A DNA stretch of 64,000 nucleotides from Veillonella atypica KON (GTDB lineage: Bacteria; Bacillota; Negativicutes; Veillonellales; Veillonellaceae): positions 372,001-436,000 of the forward strand of contig NZ_PPDE01000008.1 of assembly GCF_002959915.1 (NCBI RefSeq). Reading direction: 5' to 3'. This document shows positions 1 through 9,285 of this stretch, in pieces. Every line of letters begins with the position of its first letter. Position 1 is the first letter of the stretch. The notes under the pieces were generated by a model. The model was not told the DNA's origin, ran no database searches, and saw only the letters and a list, made by a program, of their open reading frames with translations. Both the position numbers and the translations under genes were made by a program.

Positions 1-1335
1 AATAATAATAGCTGCAAAAAGACTTGCTAAACTCAAATAGTGAAAGTAATAGAGCTGGAACGGTATCAATAAAAGTTGTGCACTGATGCAGAGTACTAGT
101 GGAGCTTTCACAATCGGTGGCAATACTGTGATCCATCGATATAATGGCATGCCAAATAATAAGAGCCCATAGGTAGCTCCAAAGGATAGTTGAAAGCTCA
201 CGTCTAATATAAGTAACGGATCATATAGTAAAAATAGTATAGCCGTCACTGCTAATCCTTGCTTCGCCGTATACATACGGCCCTTTACATAGGCTAAAGC
301 AAGCCAAATCCCCATTATGGTGGAACGCACAACAGGTGCACTGAAACCAACTACTATACAATAAAAGATAGATAGTATAATACCACCCATCATAGCATAA
401 CGTTTCCTGATACGACATACTCTGCATAGGCCATATACGATAGAAAATAACAGTGCAATATGGGAACCCGATATAGATAAAATATGAATGATACCAGTGT
501 AGCCAAATTGACGTAGCACATCTTGACCTAATTCTCCATAATGGCCTCCTAGAACTAATGAAATTCCAAGCCATTTGGTTGTATCTGATAGATATTGCTC
601 CATCAATTCTTCAACAGCACTACGCATCGAATCAATTATGTGAAGACACCGTTGATAATAACCGATATAAGAATCTATCTTATACTGTTTTAGAGCATGT
701 AAATCCACCACCTTATAGGTACCATCAAACATGGCACCCATATCTTCATTACGAATTGCCTTATTTCGCTTATCAATAGTGCCTCTCTCTTCTGTCAAAT
801 AGAGAGATCTAGGCGTACCATGAACGATAATCGAATCCCCCATATGAAGATGTGTAGAATTTTCTTGTATTGTTACTCTAATATGCCCATCGGCCTTAAT
901 ATGCACGCCTTTTGCCGTATCCTTGTGTGGCACTAACCCTAACAATATAGCACTAAATGATCTATATTCTTTCCCATCAATCACTTTTAAATCTACCGGA
1001 GAATCAATGAGTAGTGCATATTCGCCTTCTTGTGATAAAAAGAATTTAGTGTGCCCTACATACTGATTAATTTGATGGTTTACATGTAAAAATGATATGC
1101 CACCTAATGCACATGAGACGATGCAGGTTACAACTATATATTTAATTGACAAAGACGATTGTAACCTATAGCGAACCACAGCTTTACCCAATGTATATAG
1201 TAGATAGCCAGCAGCACCAAACATACAATACCAACTCGTATCGAGCAATACATAATGCGAGCTATAGGCACATAAAATGCCTAGTATGATACCACTTAGA
1301 ATATAATGGGCTATCTCCGAATAGGTGATTAGCAT
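1..1335 (-). CDS. comEC: ComEC/Rec2 DNA-uptake channel protein (N-terminal part, cut by window edge)
   Basis: Inner-membrane channel that carries single-stranded DNA into the cytoplasm during natural transformation. The reading frame is open for 445 codons from ATG at 1335 to the window edge, so the C-terminus (any metallo-beta-lactamase-like domain) is missing here. An N-terminal hydrophobic region is followed by a soluble OB-like stretch (roughly residues 80-230) and then the Competence domain. Its signatures are HILSISGSHIALLFS near residue 282 and DPLLILDVSFQLSFGATYG near 375. It follows comEA by 25 bases in the usual comEA-comEC order. No strong Shine-Dalgarno precedes the ATG, and an in-frame TTG four codons upstream is an alternative start, so translation may be coupled to comEA. 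Confidence 0.93.
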   Translation of the reverse strand, partial: MLITYSEIAHYILSGIILGILCAYSSHYVLLDTSWYCMFGAAGYLLYTLGKAVVRYRLQSSLSIKYIVVTCIVSCALGGISFLHVNHQINQYVGHTKFFLSQEGEYALLIDSPVDLKVIDGKEYRSFSAILLGLVPHKDTAKGVHIKADGHIRVTIQENSTHLHMGDSIIVHGTPRSLYLTEERGTIDKRNKAIRNEDMGAMFDGTYKVVDLHALKQYKIDSYIGYYQRCLHIIDSMRSAVEELMEQYLSDTTKWLGISLVLGGHYGELGQDVLRQFGYTGIIHILSISGSHIALLFSIVYGLCRVCRIRKRYAMMGGIILSIFYCIVVGFSAPVVRSTIMGIWLALAYVKGRMYTAKQGLAVTAILFLLYDPLLILDVSFQLSFGATYGLLLFGMPLYRWITVLPPIVKAPLVLCISAQLLLIPFQLYYFHYLSLASLFAAIII

Positions 1336-1360
1336 ATTCAGTGTCAAATAAATAGGTAAA

Positions 1361-1990
1361 TTAGACTGTAATTTTATCGCGTATCTTCTTAAATAATCCA
1401 TCGCCGATACCTTTGACATGCTTGATATCCTCTATAGATGTAAAAGCGCCCTTACTTTGACGATACTCTTCAATCCGTTGTGCCATGGTTGGCCCAATTC
1501 CAGGCAGTGAATCGAGTTCCTTAACGGTAGCCGTGTTAATATTAATCTTTTGATTTCGTAGTAATGATTCAGGATTCCCGTGAAAGTTAAATTTGATGTG
1601 AATATGTTGTCCGCCTGTCACTGTCTCTGCTAAATTGATGGACTCTATATCTCCATATGGTAGTGCACCTCCAGCCCCCTTTATAACATCGCCAATTGTC
1701 GTGCTAGATGCCACCTTATAAAGTCCTGGTGATTGAATAGCGCCCGTCACATACACAATAGCATCTGTACCTTCAGTATGTTGTTCAGGTTGAACTACCC
1801 CATTATTAGCATGAATAGAATTACTTTCATGATGATTAATGCTATTCATGTCTGAAGTATTAGCCGCTAATACGGACGAATCTGGCATTGTGGTGCTTCC
1901 TTCTGTTATAATAGGCCATAGGAAATAAATTCCTACTAAAATACACAGGATTATTACAATCCACTTATGTGACACAATCATTTGTTTCAT
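1361..1990 (-). CDS. comEA: ComEA, helix-hairpin-helix DNA receptor for transformation
   Basis: Membrane-anchored DNA-binding protein that receives double-stranded DNA at the cell surface and hands it to ComEC. The frame is open further upstream, but the ATG at 1990 (MKQMIVSHK) has a GGAGG seven bases ahead, giving 209 aa. Near the N-terminus is one membrane segment (IVIILCILVGIYFLWPII). A Ser/Thr/Asn/His-rich linker follows, then an SLBB-like segment (IVYVTGAIQSPGLYKV) and a C-terminal double helix-hairpin-helix (ININTATVKELDSLPGIG ... HVKGIGDGLFKKI). The domain order is that of firmicute ComEA. The gene is divergent from the aminopeptidase, so its promoter must lie between 1990 and 2142. 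Confidence 0.93.
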   Translation of the reverse strand: MKQMIVSHKWIVIILCILVGIYFLWPIITEGSTTMPDSSVLAANTSDMNSINHHESNSIHANNGVVQPEQHTEGTDAIVYVTGAIQSPGLYKVASSTTIGDVIKGAGGALPYGDIESINLAETVTGGQHIHIKFNFHGNPESLLRNQKININTATVKELDSLPGIGPTMAQRIEEYRQSKGAFTSIEDIKHVKGIGDGLFKKIRDKITV

Positions 1991-2031
1991 ATGGTCACCT
2001 CCTACTATTAGAGTTTCCATATACAACAAAT

Positions 2032-2072
2032 AACTCCTACTTGTGACTCTATTAGTCACATAAGCAGGAGTT
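2032..2072 (-). promoter_or_regulatory. Long imperfect hairpin in the comEA leader
   Basis: An inverted repeat with arms AACTCCTGCTTATGTGACT and AGTCACAAGTAGGAGTT (minus strand) separated by about five bases. It lies between the divergent aminopeptidase start and the comEA ribosome-binding site. A TATAAT at about 2078-2083 on the minus strand would place it in the comEA 5' leader, but no good -35 is visible. No strong U-tract follows, so it does not look like a plain terminator. The CTCCT in the left arm could also pair with the comEA Shine-Dalgarno. Confidence 0.5.
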
Positions 2073-2142
2073 TTCAAAATTATATCGAATTAAAGGAACA
2101 TACTTTACCGGTATATCCTATTACTATGTTAAGGAGTCTATA

Positions 2143-3372
2143 ATGAATCAAGAATTATTACGTAAATACGCCCGTACTTTATTGCAGTCTGGCGTTAATT
2201 TACAAGAAAAGCAAACACTCATCGTATCTGTTGATGTAGACAATAAAGATTTTGCAGTCATCGTTACGGAAGAAGCCTATCAATTGGGTGCCAAAGAGGT
2301 TATCATCAATTGGCGTCATACCCCAATTACACGACAACGCTTATTACATGCTGATGCGTCGGTTCTAGAAACACCGGCTAAATGGATTCCTGTATATTAC
2401 GAGCAATATGTAGAGGAAAAAGCTGCCTTTTTATCACTTATCAGTGCCAATCCAAAGGCGTTAGCAGGAATTCCTACAGAGCGCATTAGCCTAAACTCAC
2501 GCAATCTCAACAAGGTACTATCCTTCTACCATACAGCCATCATGAACTCATCCGTAACATGGTGTGTAGCCGCTGTACCAACAGTGCTTTGGGCTGAACT
2601 TCTTGGCTATGAGGGATCAGATGAAGAAAAACTCAACCAACTCTGGCTTACATTACTAAAGTTATGTCGTCTCAATGATGTAGAGGCAAAAGAAACATAT
2701 GCGCATCACATGGCTAAGCTACGCCATCGTCGCGAAGCATTAAACGCTCTTGATTTGAAAGCATTGCGATATACATGTGAAAATGGCACAGATTTACTTC
2801 TTGAATTACCAGAAGACCATATTTGGCAAGGTGGCGAAGAGTTCTCTAAAGAGGGTATCAAATTTAATGCTAATATACCTACAGAAGAGGTGTTCTGTGC
2901 ACCTCAATGGAATGGTGTAAATGGTAAAGTAGTCAGTACAAAACCACTAATCTACCAAGGCAATCCTATTTCTAACTTCTCCTTTACCTTTGAAAACGGT
3001 AAAATTATTGATTACACGGCTGAAAAAGGGTTAGATATTCTTAAAGAACTCATCGAAACAGACGAAGGATCTCAATATCTTGGTGAAGTAGCCCTCGTGG
3101 ATCACTATAGTCCTATTAGTCAATCTAACATGATTTACTATGAAACATTGTTTGATGAAAATGCATCCTGCCATTTAGCAATCGGTGCAGCCTATCCAAC
3201 TTGTCTAAAAAATAGCGACGGCCTTTCTGAAGATGAACTCAAAGAACGTGGTCTCAACCACTCCCTTGCTCATGTGGACTTTATGATTGGTCACGAAAAC
3301 ATGAATATTAAAGGCATTACAAAAGACGGCCAACAAGTAGATATCATGATCGACGGCCGCTTATTGGTATAA
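2143..3372 (+). CDS. M29-family aminopeptidase (AmpS/PepS-like)
   Basis: Cytoplasmic metallo-aminopeptidase of the thermophilic M29 family, which removes N-terminal residues from peptides. Its 409 aa match the family length. The two-metal site residues expected for the family are visible: Glu in EEVFCAPQWNGVNGKV, Glu in YLGEVALVDHYSPIS, His/Tyr around MIYYETLFDENASCHLAIG, and the C-terminal HVDFMIG. The start ATG at 2143 has AAGGAG eight bases upstream. It stands alone on the plus strand between comEA and the comEB-like gene, both on the minus strand, so it is a single-gene unit. Its physiological substrate cannot be told from the sequence. Confidence 0.92.
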   Translation: MNQELLRKYARTLLQSGVNLQEKQTLIVSVDVDNKDFAVIVTEEAYQLGAKEVIINWRHTPITRQRLLHADASVLETPAKWIPVYYEQYVEEKAAFLSLISANPKALAGIPTERISLNSRNLNKVLSFYHTAIMNSSVTWCVAAVPTVLWAELLGYEGSDEEKLNQLWLTLLKLCRLNDVEAKETYAHHMAKLRHRREALNALDLKALRYTCENGTDLLLELPEDHIWQGGEEFSKEGIKFNANIPTEEVFCAPQWNGVNGKVVSTKPLIYQGNPISNFSFTFENGKIIDYTAEKGLDILKELIETDEGSQYLGEVALVDHYSPISQSNMIYYETLFDENASCHLAIGAAYPTCLKNSDGLSEDELKERGLNHSLAHVDFMIGHENMNIKGITKDGQQVDIMIDGRLLV

Positions 3373-3384
3373 CACACAACATAT

Positions 3385-3491
3385 AAAAGGGATGGTACAT
3401 CCTCCGTAAGCTCCACCGGCCGGGTCTGACTCCGGCCTTCGGCCTCCGCAGGGCCAAAGTCGCTTTCGAAGGATACACCATCCCTCTTTTA
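3385..3491. repeat. GC-rich compound hairpin (REP/MITE-like) doubling as bidirectional terminator
   Basis: Between converging genes lies a nested inverted repeat much richer in GC than its surroundings. The outer arms are AAGGGATGGT (3387-3396) and ACCATCCC (3477-3484). The stem continues through ATCCT/AGGAT and CGTAAGC/GCTTTCG. Inside are two smaller hairpins: GGCCGG/CCGGCC, and GGCC-TTC-GGCC. T-rich flanks on the right side allow it to end transcription of the aminopeptidase gene. The structure resembles a terminator into which a short palindromic repeat has expanded. Confidence 0.7.
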
Positions 3492-3495
3492 TCTA

Positions 3496-3975
3496 TTATA
3501 GTGTTATTTCTAATACGCGGCCCGTCGATTGATATTCAATAATATCTACACCAGCCGTCTTTAGCATACGTTTTGAAGCCTTAACCTCTTTAGTATCTTT
3601 GTACAAATCATCTCGATAAATAACGGCCTTTATGCCGCTTTGAATAATCGCCTTTGCACATTCATTACAAGGGAATAGTGTTACATAAATCTTAGACCCT
3701 TCTAAAGAGCCACCGCGATAGTTTAGAATCGCATTTAATTCACTATGAACGGTATAGAAATATTTATTATCATCTGCCGTATCCCGTTCCCACGTAAAAT
3801 CATCATCACTACAATTTAAGGGCATGCCATTATAACCGATGGATAAGATCTTGTTGTCATTGCTGACGATACAGGCCCCCACTTGTGTATTAGGATCTTT
3901 GGAGCGTTGCGCAGCCAAAATAGCAACGCCCATAAAGTATTCATCCCAAGAAATATAATCGCTACGTTTTGCCAT
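3496..3975 (-). CDS. comEB: dCMP deaminase, ComEB-like
   Basis: Zinc-dependent deoxycytidylate deaminase converting dCMP to dUMP for thymidylate synthesis; in Bacillus the orthologue is comEB, which is not needed for transformation. 159 aa. The deaminase signature is complete: HSELNAI (zinc His plus proton-shuttling Glu) and PCNECAKAI (two zinc Cys). The N-terminal half has the typical DPNTQVGACIV and IGYNGMP. ATG at 3975 has GAGAGG five bases upstream. It follows the leuS terminator by about 20 bases, so expression needs read-through or a promoter hidden at the hairpin. In Bacillus it sits between comEA and comEC; here it is separated from them by the aminopeptidase gene. Confidence 0.9.
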   Translation of the reverse strand: MAKRSDYISWDEYFMGVAILAAQRSKDPNTQVGACIVSNDNKILSIGYNGMPLNCSDDDFTWERDTADDNKYFYTVHSELNAILNYRGGSLEGSKIYVTLFPCNECAKAIIQSGIKAVIYRDDLYKDTKEVKASKRMLKTAGVDIIEYQSTGRVLEITL

Positions 3976-3994
3976 AATAACCTCTCTAGATAAT

Positions 3995-4028
3995 AAAGCC
4001 CCCTTCTACCTATGTAGTTGGGGGCTTT
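3995..4028 (-). terminator. Intrinsic terminator after leuS
   Basis: Hairpin AAAGCCCCC / GGGGGCTTT with a short loop, followed on the minus strand by TTTATTATC. It lies 30 bases downstream of the leuS stop and immediately upstream of the comEB-like ribosome-binding site. Confidence 0.8.
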
Positions 4029-4058
4029 CATTATATTAACAAATCATATATAGAAATA

Positions 4059-6527
4059 TTATTTTACAACGATATTCACAAGTTTACCTGGTACGTAGAT
4101 AACCTTAACGATTTGTTTACCTTCTGTAAATTCTTGAACACGGCTAGATTCTTTAGCCAATGCTTCCAATTCTTCTTTCGTAATATTCACAGAAACAGTT
4201 AATTTATCGCGAACCTTACCATTAACTTGAAGAACCACTTCTACTTCATCTACTTTAAGAGCAGATTCTTCGTATGTTGGCCAGTTCATAGTATGAACGG
4301 ATTCAGTTTCGCCAAGTTCATGCCACAATTCTTCTGTAATATGTGGTACGAACGGAGCTAATAACAACACGAGATTATGTGTTAACTCATTAGCAAGATC
4401 AGCATTTACGGATTCTGCTTTGTCCTTGTGTGCATACATGGCATTAACAAGTTCCATAATCGCACTAATTGCCGTATTAAAGTTGAAGTTATTATCTAAG
4501 TCTTCTGTAACCTTTTTGATAACACGGTGTAATTCGCGGCGTAATGCCACTTCGTCTTTTGTAAGGTCACCCGTATGATTGTCTTTTGCTGCTTGGGCAT
4601 ACGCATCAACAATACGCCATACGCGACCTAAGAAACGATAGGAACCTTCAACACCTTGGTCACTCCAATCAAGATCGCGGTCAACTGGTGCTGCAAACAA
4701 GATGAATAAGCGTGCTGTATCAGCACCGTACTTATTGATAATTTCTTCTGGAGAAACCACATTGCCTTTAGATTTAGACATCTTGCTGCCTTCTTTAAGT
4801 ACCATACCTTGTGTCAAAAGGCCGCGGAATGGTTCGTTAGCTTCGATAAGTCCTAAATCATGGATAACTTTCACAAAGAAACGAGAGTATAACAAGTGCA
4901 AGATAGCATGTTCAATACCACCGATGTATTGGTCAACGTTCATCCAGTAATTAGCAATTTTGGAATCGAATGGTGCTTTATCGTTCAATGCGTCAGTGTA
5001 ACGCAAGAAGTACCAAGATGAATCGATAAATGTATCCATAGTATCTGTTTCACGACGCGCAGGGCCACCACATTTAGGACATTTAGCGTTCATGAAAGCT
5101 TCGGATGTTGCCAATGGGGATACAGCACCGGATTCAAATTTAACATCTTCAGGAAGACGTACAGGCAATTCTTCTTCTGGTACGAGTTGTTCACCACATG
5201 TATCGCAATATACAACAGGAATTGGCACGCCCCAATAACGTTGGCGAGAGATAAGCCAATCGCGAAGGCGGAAATTAGTTTTACCTTCACCGATACCGCG
5301 TTCATGAAGTGCAGCCGTAATATTTTTACGAGCCTCTTCAGATGTTTGACCATCAAATTCACCAGAATTAATCAACACGCCATCTTCGTGGTCAGATTCT
5401 TCCCATGTATCTAAATTGTAGTTTTCACCATTGTGAGACACAACAGGTTTAATAGGTAAATCGTATTTATGAGCAAATTCCCAGTCCCGTTCGTCATGAG
5501 CAGGAGAACCCATAACGGCACCAGTACCATAATCTACGAGAACATAGTTAGCAATCCAAATAGGCACTTGTTCACCAGACATAGGATTTACCGCATAGGA
5601 ACCGGTAAACATACCTTCCTTAGGTGCTTCTGTAGATGTGCGGTCGATGTCGCTCATGTTGCGCATACGCGTGATAAAAGCATCTAAATCAGTTTTGTTA
5701 GGTGCATTTTCAATTAAACGTTCTACATATGGATGTTCAGGAGCCAATACAACGTAACTTACGCCGTAGATTGTATCTACACGAGTCGTATATACGGAAA
5801 TACGTTCGTTAATGGATGGCACATCAAAGGAGAATTCTGTACCTTCAGAGCGACCGATCCAATTCTTTTGCATCAATTTAACGCGTTGAGGCCAACCATC
5901 GAGTGTATCGAGATCATCTAACAAGCGATCTGCATATTCAGTGATACGGAGGAACCATTGAGATAAATCTTTTTTCTCTACAGGATTATCACAACGCCAG
6001 CAAAGACCATCAATAACTTGTTCGTTAGCTAATACAGTGTGGCATGTTTCACACCAGTTAACCTTTGCTTCTTTTTTATAAGCTAACCCTTTTTTATAGA
6101 ATTGTTCGAAGAACCATTGTGTCCATTTATAGTAATCTTCTTTACATGTAGCAACTTCACGGTCCCAATCATAGGAAAGGCCCAATGCTTTTTGTTGCTT
6201 TTTCATGTTCTCAATATTATCAAGAGTCCATGTTTTAGGTGCAATACCATGTTTAATAGCTGCATTTTCTGCAGGCATACCAAAGGAATCCCAGCCCATT
6301 GGATGCAATACGTTAAAACCATTCATTTTCTTAAAACGCGCTACTACGTCGCCGATGGAATAGTTACGCACATGGCCCATATGCAAATTGCCAGATGGAT
6401 ATGGGAACATTTCTAATGCATAATATTTCTCTTTACTTTCGTCATATTCAGTTTTAAAAGTATAGTTCTCATCCCAGTACTTTTGCCACTTTTTCTCAAT
6501 ATCTTGGGCTACATATTTTTCGTTCAT
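4059..6527 (-). CDS. leuS: Leucyl-tRNA synthetase
   Basis: Class I aminoacyl-tRNA synthetase that charges tRNA-Leu, 822 aa, the bacterial length. Class I signatures are present: [12 protein letters not shown] near residue 50 and [14 protein letters not shown] near 575. A CP1 editing domain lies between ([18 protein letters not shown]) and contains the conserved threonine-rich TTRVDTIYG. Zinc-binding cysteine pairs occur in CETCHTVL and CPKCGG. The C-terminal anticodon and tRNA-binding domain ends in [18 protein letters not shown] at 6527 has GAGGAGG nine to ten bases upstream. The leader is under 80 bases, so unlike glyQS and cysS here it has no T-box. Confidence 0.97.
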   Translation of the reverse strand: MNEKYVAQDIEKKWQKYWDENYTFKTEYDESKEKYYALEMFPYPSGNLHMGHVRNYSIGDVVARFKKMNGFNVLHPMGWDSFGMPAENAAIKHGIAPKTWTLDNIENMKKQQKALGLSYDWDREVATCKEDYYKWTQWFFEQFYKKGLAYKKEAKVNWCETCHTVLANEQVIDGLCWRCDNPVEKKDLSQWFLRITEYADRLLDDLDTLDGWPQRVKLMQKNWIGRSEGTEFSFDVPSINERISVYTTRVDTIYGVSYVVLAPEHPYVERLIENAPNKTDLDAFITRMRNMSDIDRTSTEAPKEGMFTGSYAVNPMSGEQVPIWIANYVLVDYGTGAVMGSPAHDERDWEFAHKYDLPIKPVVSHNGENYNLDTWEESDHEDGVLINSGEFDGQTSEEARKNITAALHERGIGEGKTNFRLRDWLISRQRYWGVPIPVVYCDTCGEQLVPEEELPVRLPEDVKFESGAVSPLATSEAFMNAKCPKCGGPARRETDTMDTFIDSSWYFLRYTDALNDKAPFDSKIANYWMNVDQYIGGIEHAILHLLYSRFFVKVIHDLGLIEANEPFRGLLTQGMVLKEGSKMSKSKGNVVSPEEIINKYGADTARLFILFAAPVDRDLDWSDQGVEGSYRFLGRVWRIVDAYAQAAKDNHTGDLTKDEVALRRELHRVIKKVTEDLDNNFNFNTAISAIMELVNAMYAHKDKAESVNADLANELTHNLVLLLAPFVPHITEELWHELGETESVHTMNWPTYEESALKVDEVEVVLQVNGKVRDKLTVSVNITKEELEALAKESSRVQEFTEGKQIVKVIYVPGKLVNIVVK

Positions 6528-6572
6528 GTAGGTGCCTCCTCAAATCTGTTTGTGATTCTAATTAATAGTATT

Positions 6573-6602
6573 ATTGTACTACTTCGTACCATAAACCGTC
6601 AA
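6573..6602 (-). promoter_or_regulatory. Sigma-A-type promoter of leuS
   Basis: Minus-strand TTGACG (6602-6597), 18-base spacer, TACAAT (6578-6573), ending about 45 bases before the leuS start codon. Confidence 0.6.
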
Positions 6603-6607
6603 TTTAT

Positions 6608-8227
6608 CTACTTTTTTACTACTTGAACAGCGGGAACGATAGACGCTATATCATTATCAACCTTTTGCTTTTCATTCACAGTCTTAGCATTCGCTTTTGT
6701 ACGTTCTTTAGATGCTTTAGCTTCGGCTTTCGCCTTTTCTTTTGCAGCTTTAGCTTCTGCTTTTGCCTTCTCCTTAGCTGCTTTAGCTTCTGTTTTCGCC
6801 TTTTCTTTTGCTGCTTTTTCAAGAGCCTTACGTTCAGCCTTTGTTAATGGTTTTTCAACAACAGGCTTAGGAGCTTCAACAACTGGTGCTGTGTTAGGTG
6901 TACCTTTACCTAAATCAACGCCTTGAATCATTGTAATCGTAGTATCATCTTCAAAGCCTTTACGCCATGCAGCAAAGCCGGCCAATTGTAATTCTTTCAC
7001 TAGGTTTAATTTATATCCTAAGGATTTATTATCTTCAAACCAAATCTTATCAGTACCACTAGTTGTTGGAATAGCTGCATAATAAGATTTTAACGTATCA
7101 TTCCAAATAATATTCGATGCGTGATTTGTGAAATAAGATGATTCATTTTTAATGGCCAATGTTTCACCCCGTGCCACACCGCCTGATTCATGCCAAATTC
7201 TAGTGTAGAATGGAATGCCAAGAACAAGCTTATGACTTGGTACCTCTTGCAACATCTTCTCAGCATGATCGCGTACCCAAGGATAACTTGCAACCGGTCC
7301 TGCCGTAGTACTCTTGGCCCATGTTTCGTCATAAGCCATTAATACGACATAATCTACACTGTTAGCGAAGGACTTACGGTCATATACAAGAGACCAATTT
7401 GGACTATTAGAATATCCCGTTACATCTACAGAGGATTGAATATTATACTTATGTAATTCGTCAGCTAAGTATGCTACGAATCTTGTCAATTTATCACGAT
7501 CAGAATAGTCTACATTTTCAAAGTCAAAATTATATCCATCAAATCCATAAACATAAGCGTAATGAATGAGATTTTGAGCGTATTTTTTCCACACTGCTTC
7601 ATCGGCTAAGATACCACTCGTAAAATCTGGATCAAAACGATTTGTAATAAGTGGCCACACATGATATCCGTTGGCCTTGTATGCTTTCACATAGTCCACA
7701 TTAATATTAGGACTAGATTCTAAGCCAAGGCTATGCAATTTGAACCAACTTGGAGAGATGATGTTATCTCCGCTGACATTCAATTTTTTCGCATACGGCG
7801 CATCTTGGTTAGGCCATGGGTCAAAGGCCCAAGATAGAGGTCCTTGGACAGGTTTATTTTGCAATACTTGCATCGTCTCTGGTGCAGCGGTCAATTGAAC
7901 GTGATCACCATCCTTTGTATAGGTGACACCTATCAACGGTGTTGCATTTTCTACATCAACATATTCGGCACCATCCCGTTTGGTAATCGGTAATTTAACC
8001 GGTTCTCCAACGGCTTTAGGATTCATCGTAATGGTTGTACCATTCAGTTCTAGCTGTGGTACATAGATTGTATAAGATGTCTTATATTGATTGGCCTCAT
8101 AATTACGGTTAGTCGTATTTAAATATTGTTGTAATGGCACCAACACTTCAGCCTGTACAGTATTACCAGAAATACTAGATAATACAGCAGCTGCCAAGGT
8201 AGTGACCATAGCAAATTTACGTAACAT
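6608..8227 (-). CDS. Secreted glycoside hydrolase family 18 protein with Ala/Lys-rich tail
   Basis: 539 aa. An N-terminal signal peptide (MLRKFAMVTTLAAAVLSSISG, cleavage likely near VQA-E) directs it out of the cytoplasm. Residues about 30-115 resemble a copper-amine-oxidase-like N-terminal domain. The catalytic GH18 barrel follows, with DGYNFDFE at 230-237, whose last Glu is the expected acid/base. This arrangement resembles spore-cortex and peptidoglycan-processing GH18 enzymes such as YaaH/YdhD, so a cell-wall N-acetylglucosaminidase is likely. Residues about 460-525 form a repetitive KAKAEAKAAKE segment, probably a long charged helix reaching across the periplasm or binding the wall. Upstream it is divergent from lgt; downstream comes leuS. 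Confidence 0.85.
   Translation of the reverse strand: MLRKFAMVTTLAAAVLSSISGNTVQAEVLVPLQQYLNTTNRNYEANQYKTSYTIYVPQLELNGTTITMNPKAVGEPVKLPITKRDGAEYVDVENATPLIGVTYTKDGDHVQLTAAPETMQVLQNKPVQGPLSWAFDPWPNQDAPYAKKLNVSGDNIISPSWFKLHSLGLESSPNINVDYVKAYKANGYHVWPLITNRFDPDFTSGILADEAVWKKYAQNLIHYAYVYGFDGYNFDFENVDYSDRDKLTRFVAYLADELHKYNIQSSVDVTGYSNSPNWSLVYDRKSFANSVDYVVLMAYDETWAKSTTAGPVASYPWVRDHAEKMLQEVPSHKLVLGIPFYTRIWHESGGVARGETLAIKNESSYFTNHASNIIWNDTLKSYYAAIPTTSGTDKIWFEDNKSLGYKLNLVKELQLAGFAAWRKGFEDDTTITMIQGVDLGKGTPNTAPVVEAPKPVVEKPLTKAERKALEKAAKEKAKTEAKAAKEKAKAEAKAAKEKAKAEAKASKERTKANAKTVNEKQKVDNDIASIVPAVQVVKK
6690..6820 (-). repeat. Tandem repeat encoding the AAKEKAKAEAK units of the GH18 tail
   Basis: Imperfect in-frame tandem units of about 33-36 bases encode alternating Ala, Lys and Glu. 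Units differ mainly at silent positions. The array is a likely site for length change between strains. Confidence 0.7.
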
Positions 8228-8358
8228 GTATGTCTCCTATAATTTATGCTGACTAGCTTTTGTTTACATAACAATTCCTATATTATATCATACATATATC
8301 GACACTTATAATTTCTATGCTTATAAAAGCATGAACGTTTATTCATAAAGGAGTTCAT

Positions 8359-9186
8359 ATGCATCAATATCTATTTTTCATAGGCGATTTCCCGATCAGG
8401 GCCTACGGTGTCATGTTAGCACTAGCCATCATTAGCGGTGCCTCTGTAGCCTATTTCTTACTCAAAAAAGACGGTCGTGGGTGGCACGAGCACATTGTTG
8501 ATTTCTCTATTACAGTCGCTATAGCAGGTCTTATCGGCGCCCGCTTATGGGATGTATTTTTCTTCGATTGGCATTACTATGGCAATCATCTCCTCGAAAT
8601 TCCTTTCGTATGGCAAGGCGGCATGGCCATTCAAGGAGGCGTTGTACTCGGTACATTAGCCGGTTATTGGTATCTAAGAAAACATAATATCGATTTCTGG
8701 GCCTTTGCCGATATTTTTGCGCCAGCCCTCATTTTAGCTCAATCGGTTGGGCGTATGGCTAACCTGTTTAACGGCGATGCCTTTGGTCATCCTACGGGTG
8801 GAAATTTTGGTATTCTCTATCCTGAAAGTACCCTTGCATACCGCACCTATGGTAATCAGCCATTATGGCCAGCTGAAATTTGGGAAGGCCAAATCGATAT
8901 TCTAATCTTCGTGATCTTACTACTCTTTAGCTCATTCAAACATGCTAAAGGACAAGTGTTCGTTCTATACGCTATCTTGTATTCCGCAGCGCGATTCTGC
9001 TTAGAATTCTTACGCGGTGATTATGTAAACCTCACAATGGGACTTAAATCAGCACAGATGACGAGCCTCATTGTTATGATTGTAGGTATCTGTTTATTTA
9101 TCTACTTTGATTATCTAGATAAAAAGCAACAAGGTGTGGCTGAAACAGTACCAGAAGCACCACAAAAACAAAAGAAACGTAAATAA
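8359..9186 (+). CDS. lgt: Prolipoprotein diacylglyceryl transferase
   Basis: Integral membrane enzyme that moves diacylglycerol from phosphatidylglycerol to the lipobox cysteine of prolipoproteins, the first lipoprotein maturation step. 275 aa with several membrane segments. The Lgt signature is clear: GGMAIQGGVVLGTLAG, then SVGRMANLFNGDAFGHPT, then the C-terminal arginine-containing ARFCLEFLRGDY. ATG at 8359 has AAGGAG six bases upstream. The Lys-rich C-terminus (PQKQKKRK) is cytoplasmic. One likely client in this window is the RND adaptor lipoprotein at 51-52 kb. Confidence 0.95.
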   Translation: MHQYLFFIGDFPIRAYGVMLALAIISGASVAYFLLKKDGRGWHEHIVDFSITVAIAGLIGARLWDVFFFDWHYYGNHLLEIPFVWQGGMAIQGGVVLGTLAGYWYLRKHNIDFWAFADIFAPALILAQSVGRMANLFNGDAFGHPTGGNFGILYPESTLAYRTYGNQPLWPAEIWEGQIDILIFVILLLFSSFKHAKGQVFVLYAILYSAARFCLEFLRGDYVNLTMGLKSAQMTSLIVMIVGICLFIYFDYLDKKQQGVAETVPEAPQKQKKRK

Positions 9187-9187
9187 C

Positions 9188-9237
9188 AAAATCCTTCATT
9201 CACGGATACACAACATCCATGAATGAAGGATTTTTTT
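9188..9237. terminator. Bidirectional terminator between lgt and trmFO
   Basis: Arms AAATCCTTCATTCACGGAT and ATCCATGAATGAAGGATTT with a short loop, followed by seven T on the plus strand and flanked by A on the other side. It serves lgt (+) and trmFO (-). Confidence 0.85.
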
Positions 9238-9285
9238 ATATCTATTCAATTATTCTAACGATAGACTATGAGTGACAACCATCAT

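Noticed and set aside
221-574. Minus-strand open frame of 117 codons
   Set aside because: Out-of-frame shadow inside comEC; the true comEC frame is open through the whole interval.
6690-6820. Repeat array considered as a CRISPR
   Set aside because: Units are adjacent without spacers, in frame, and encode an Ala/Lys tail.
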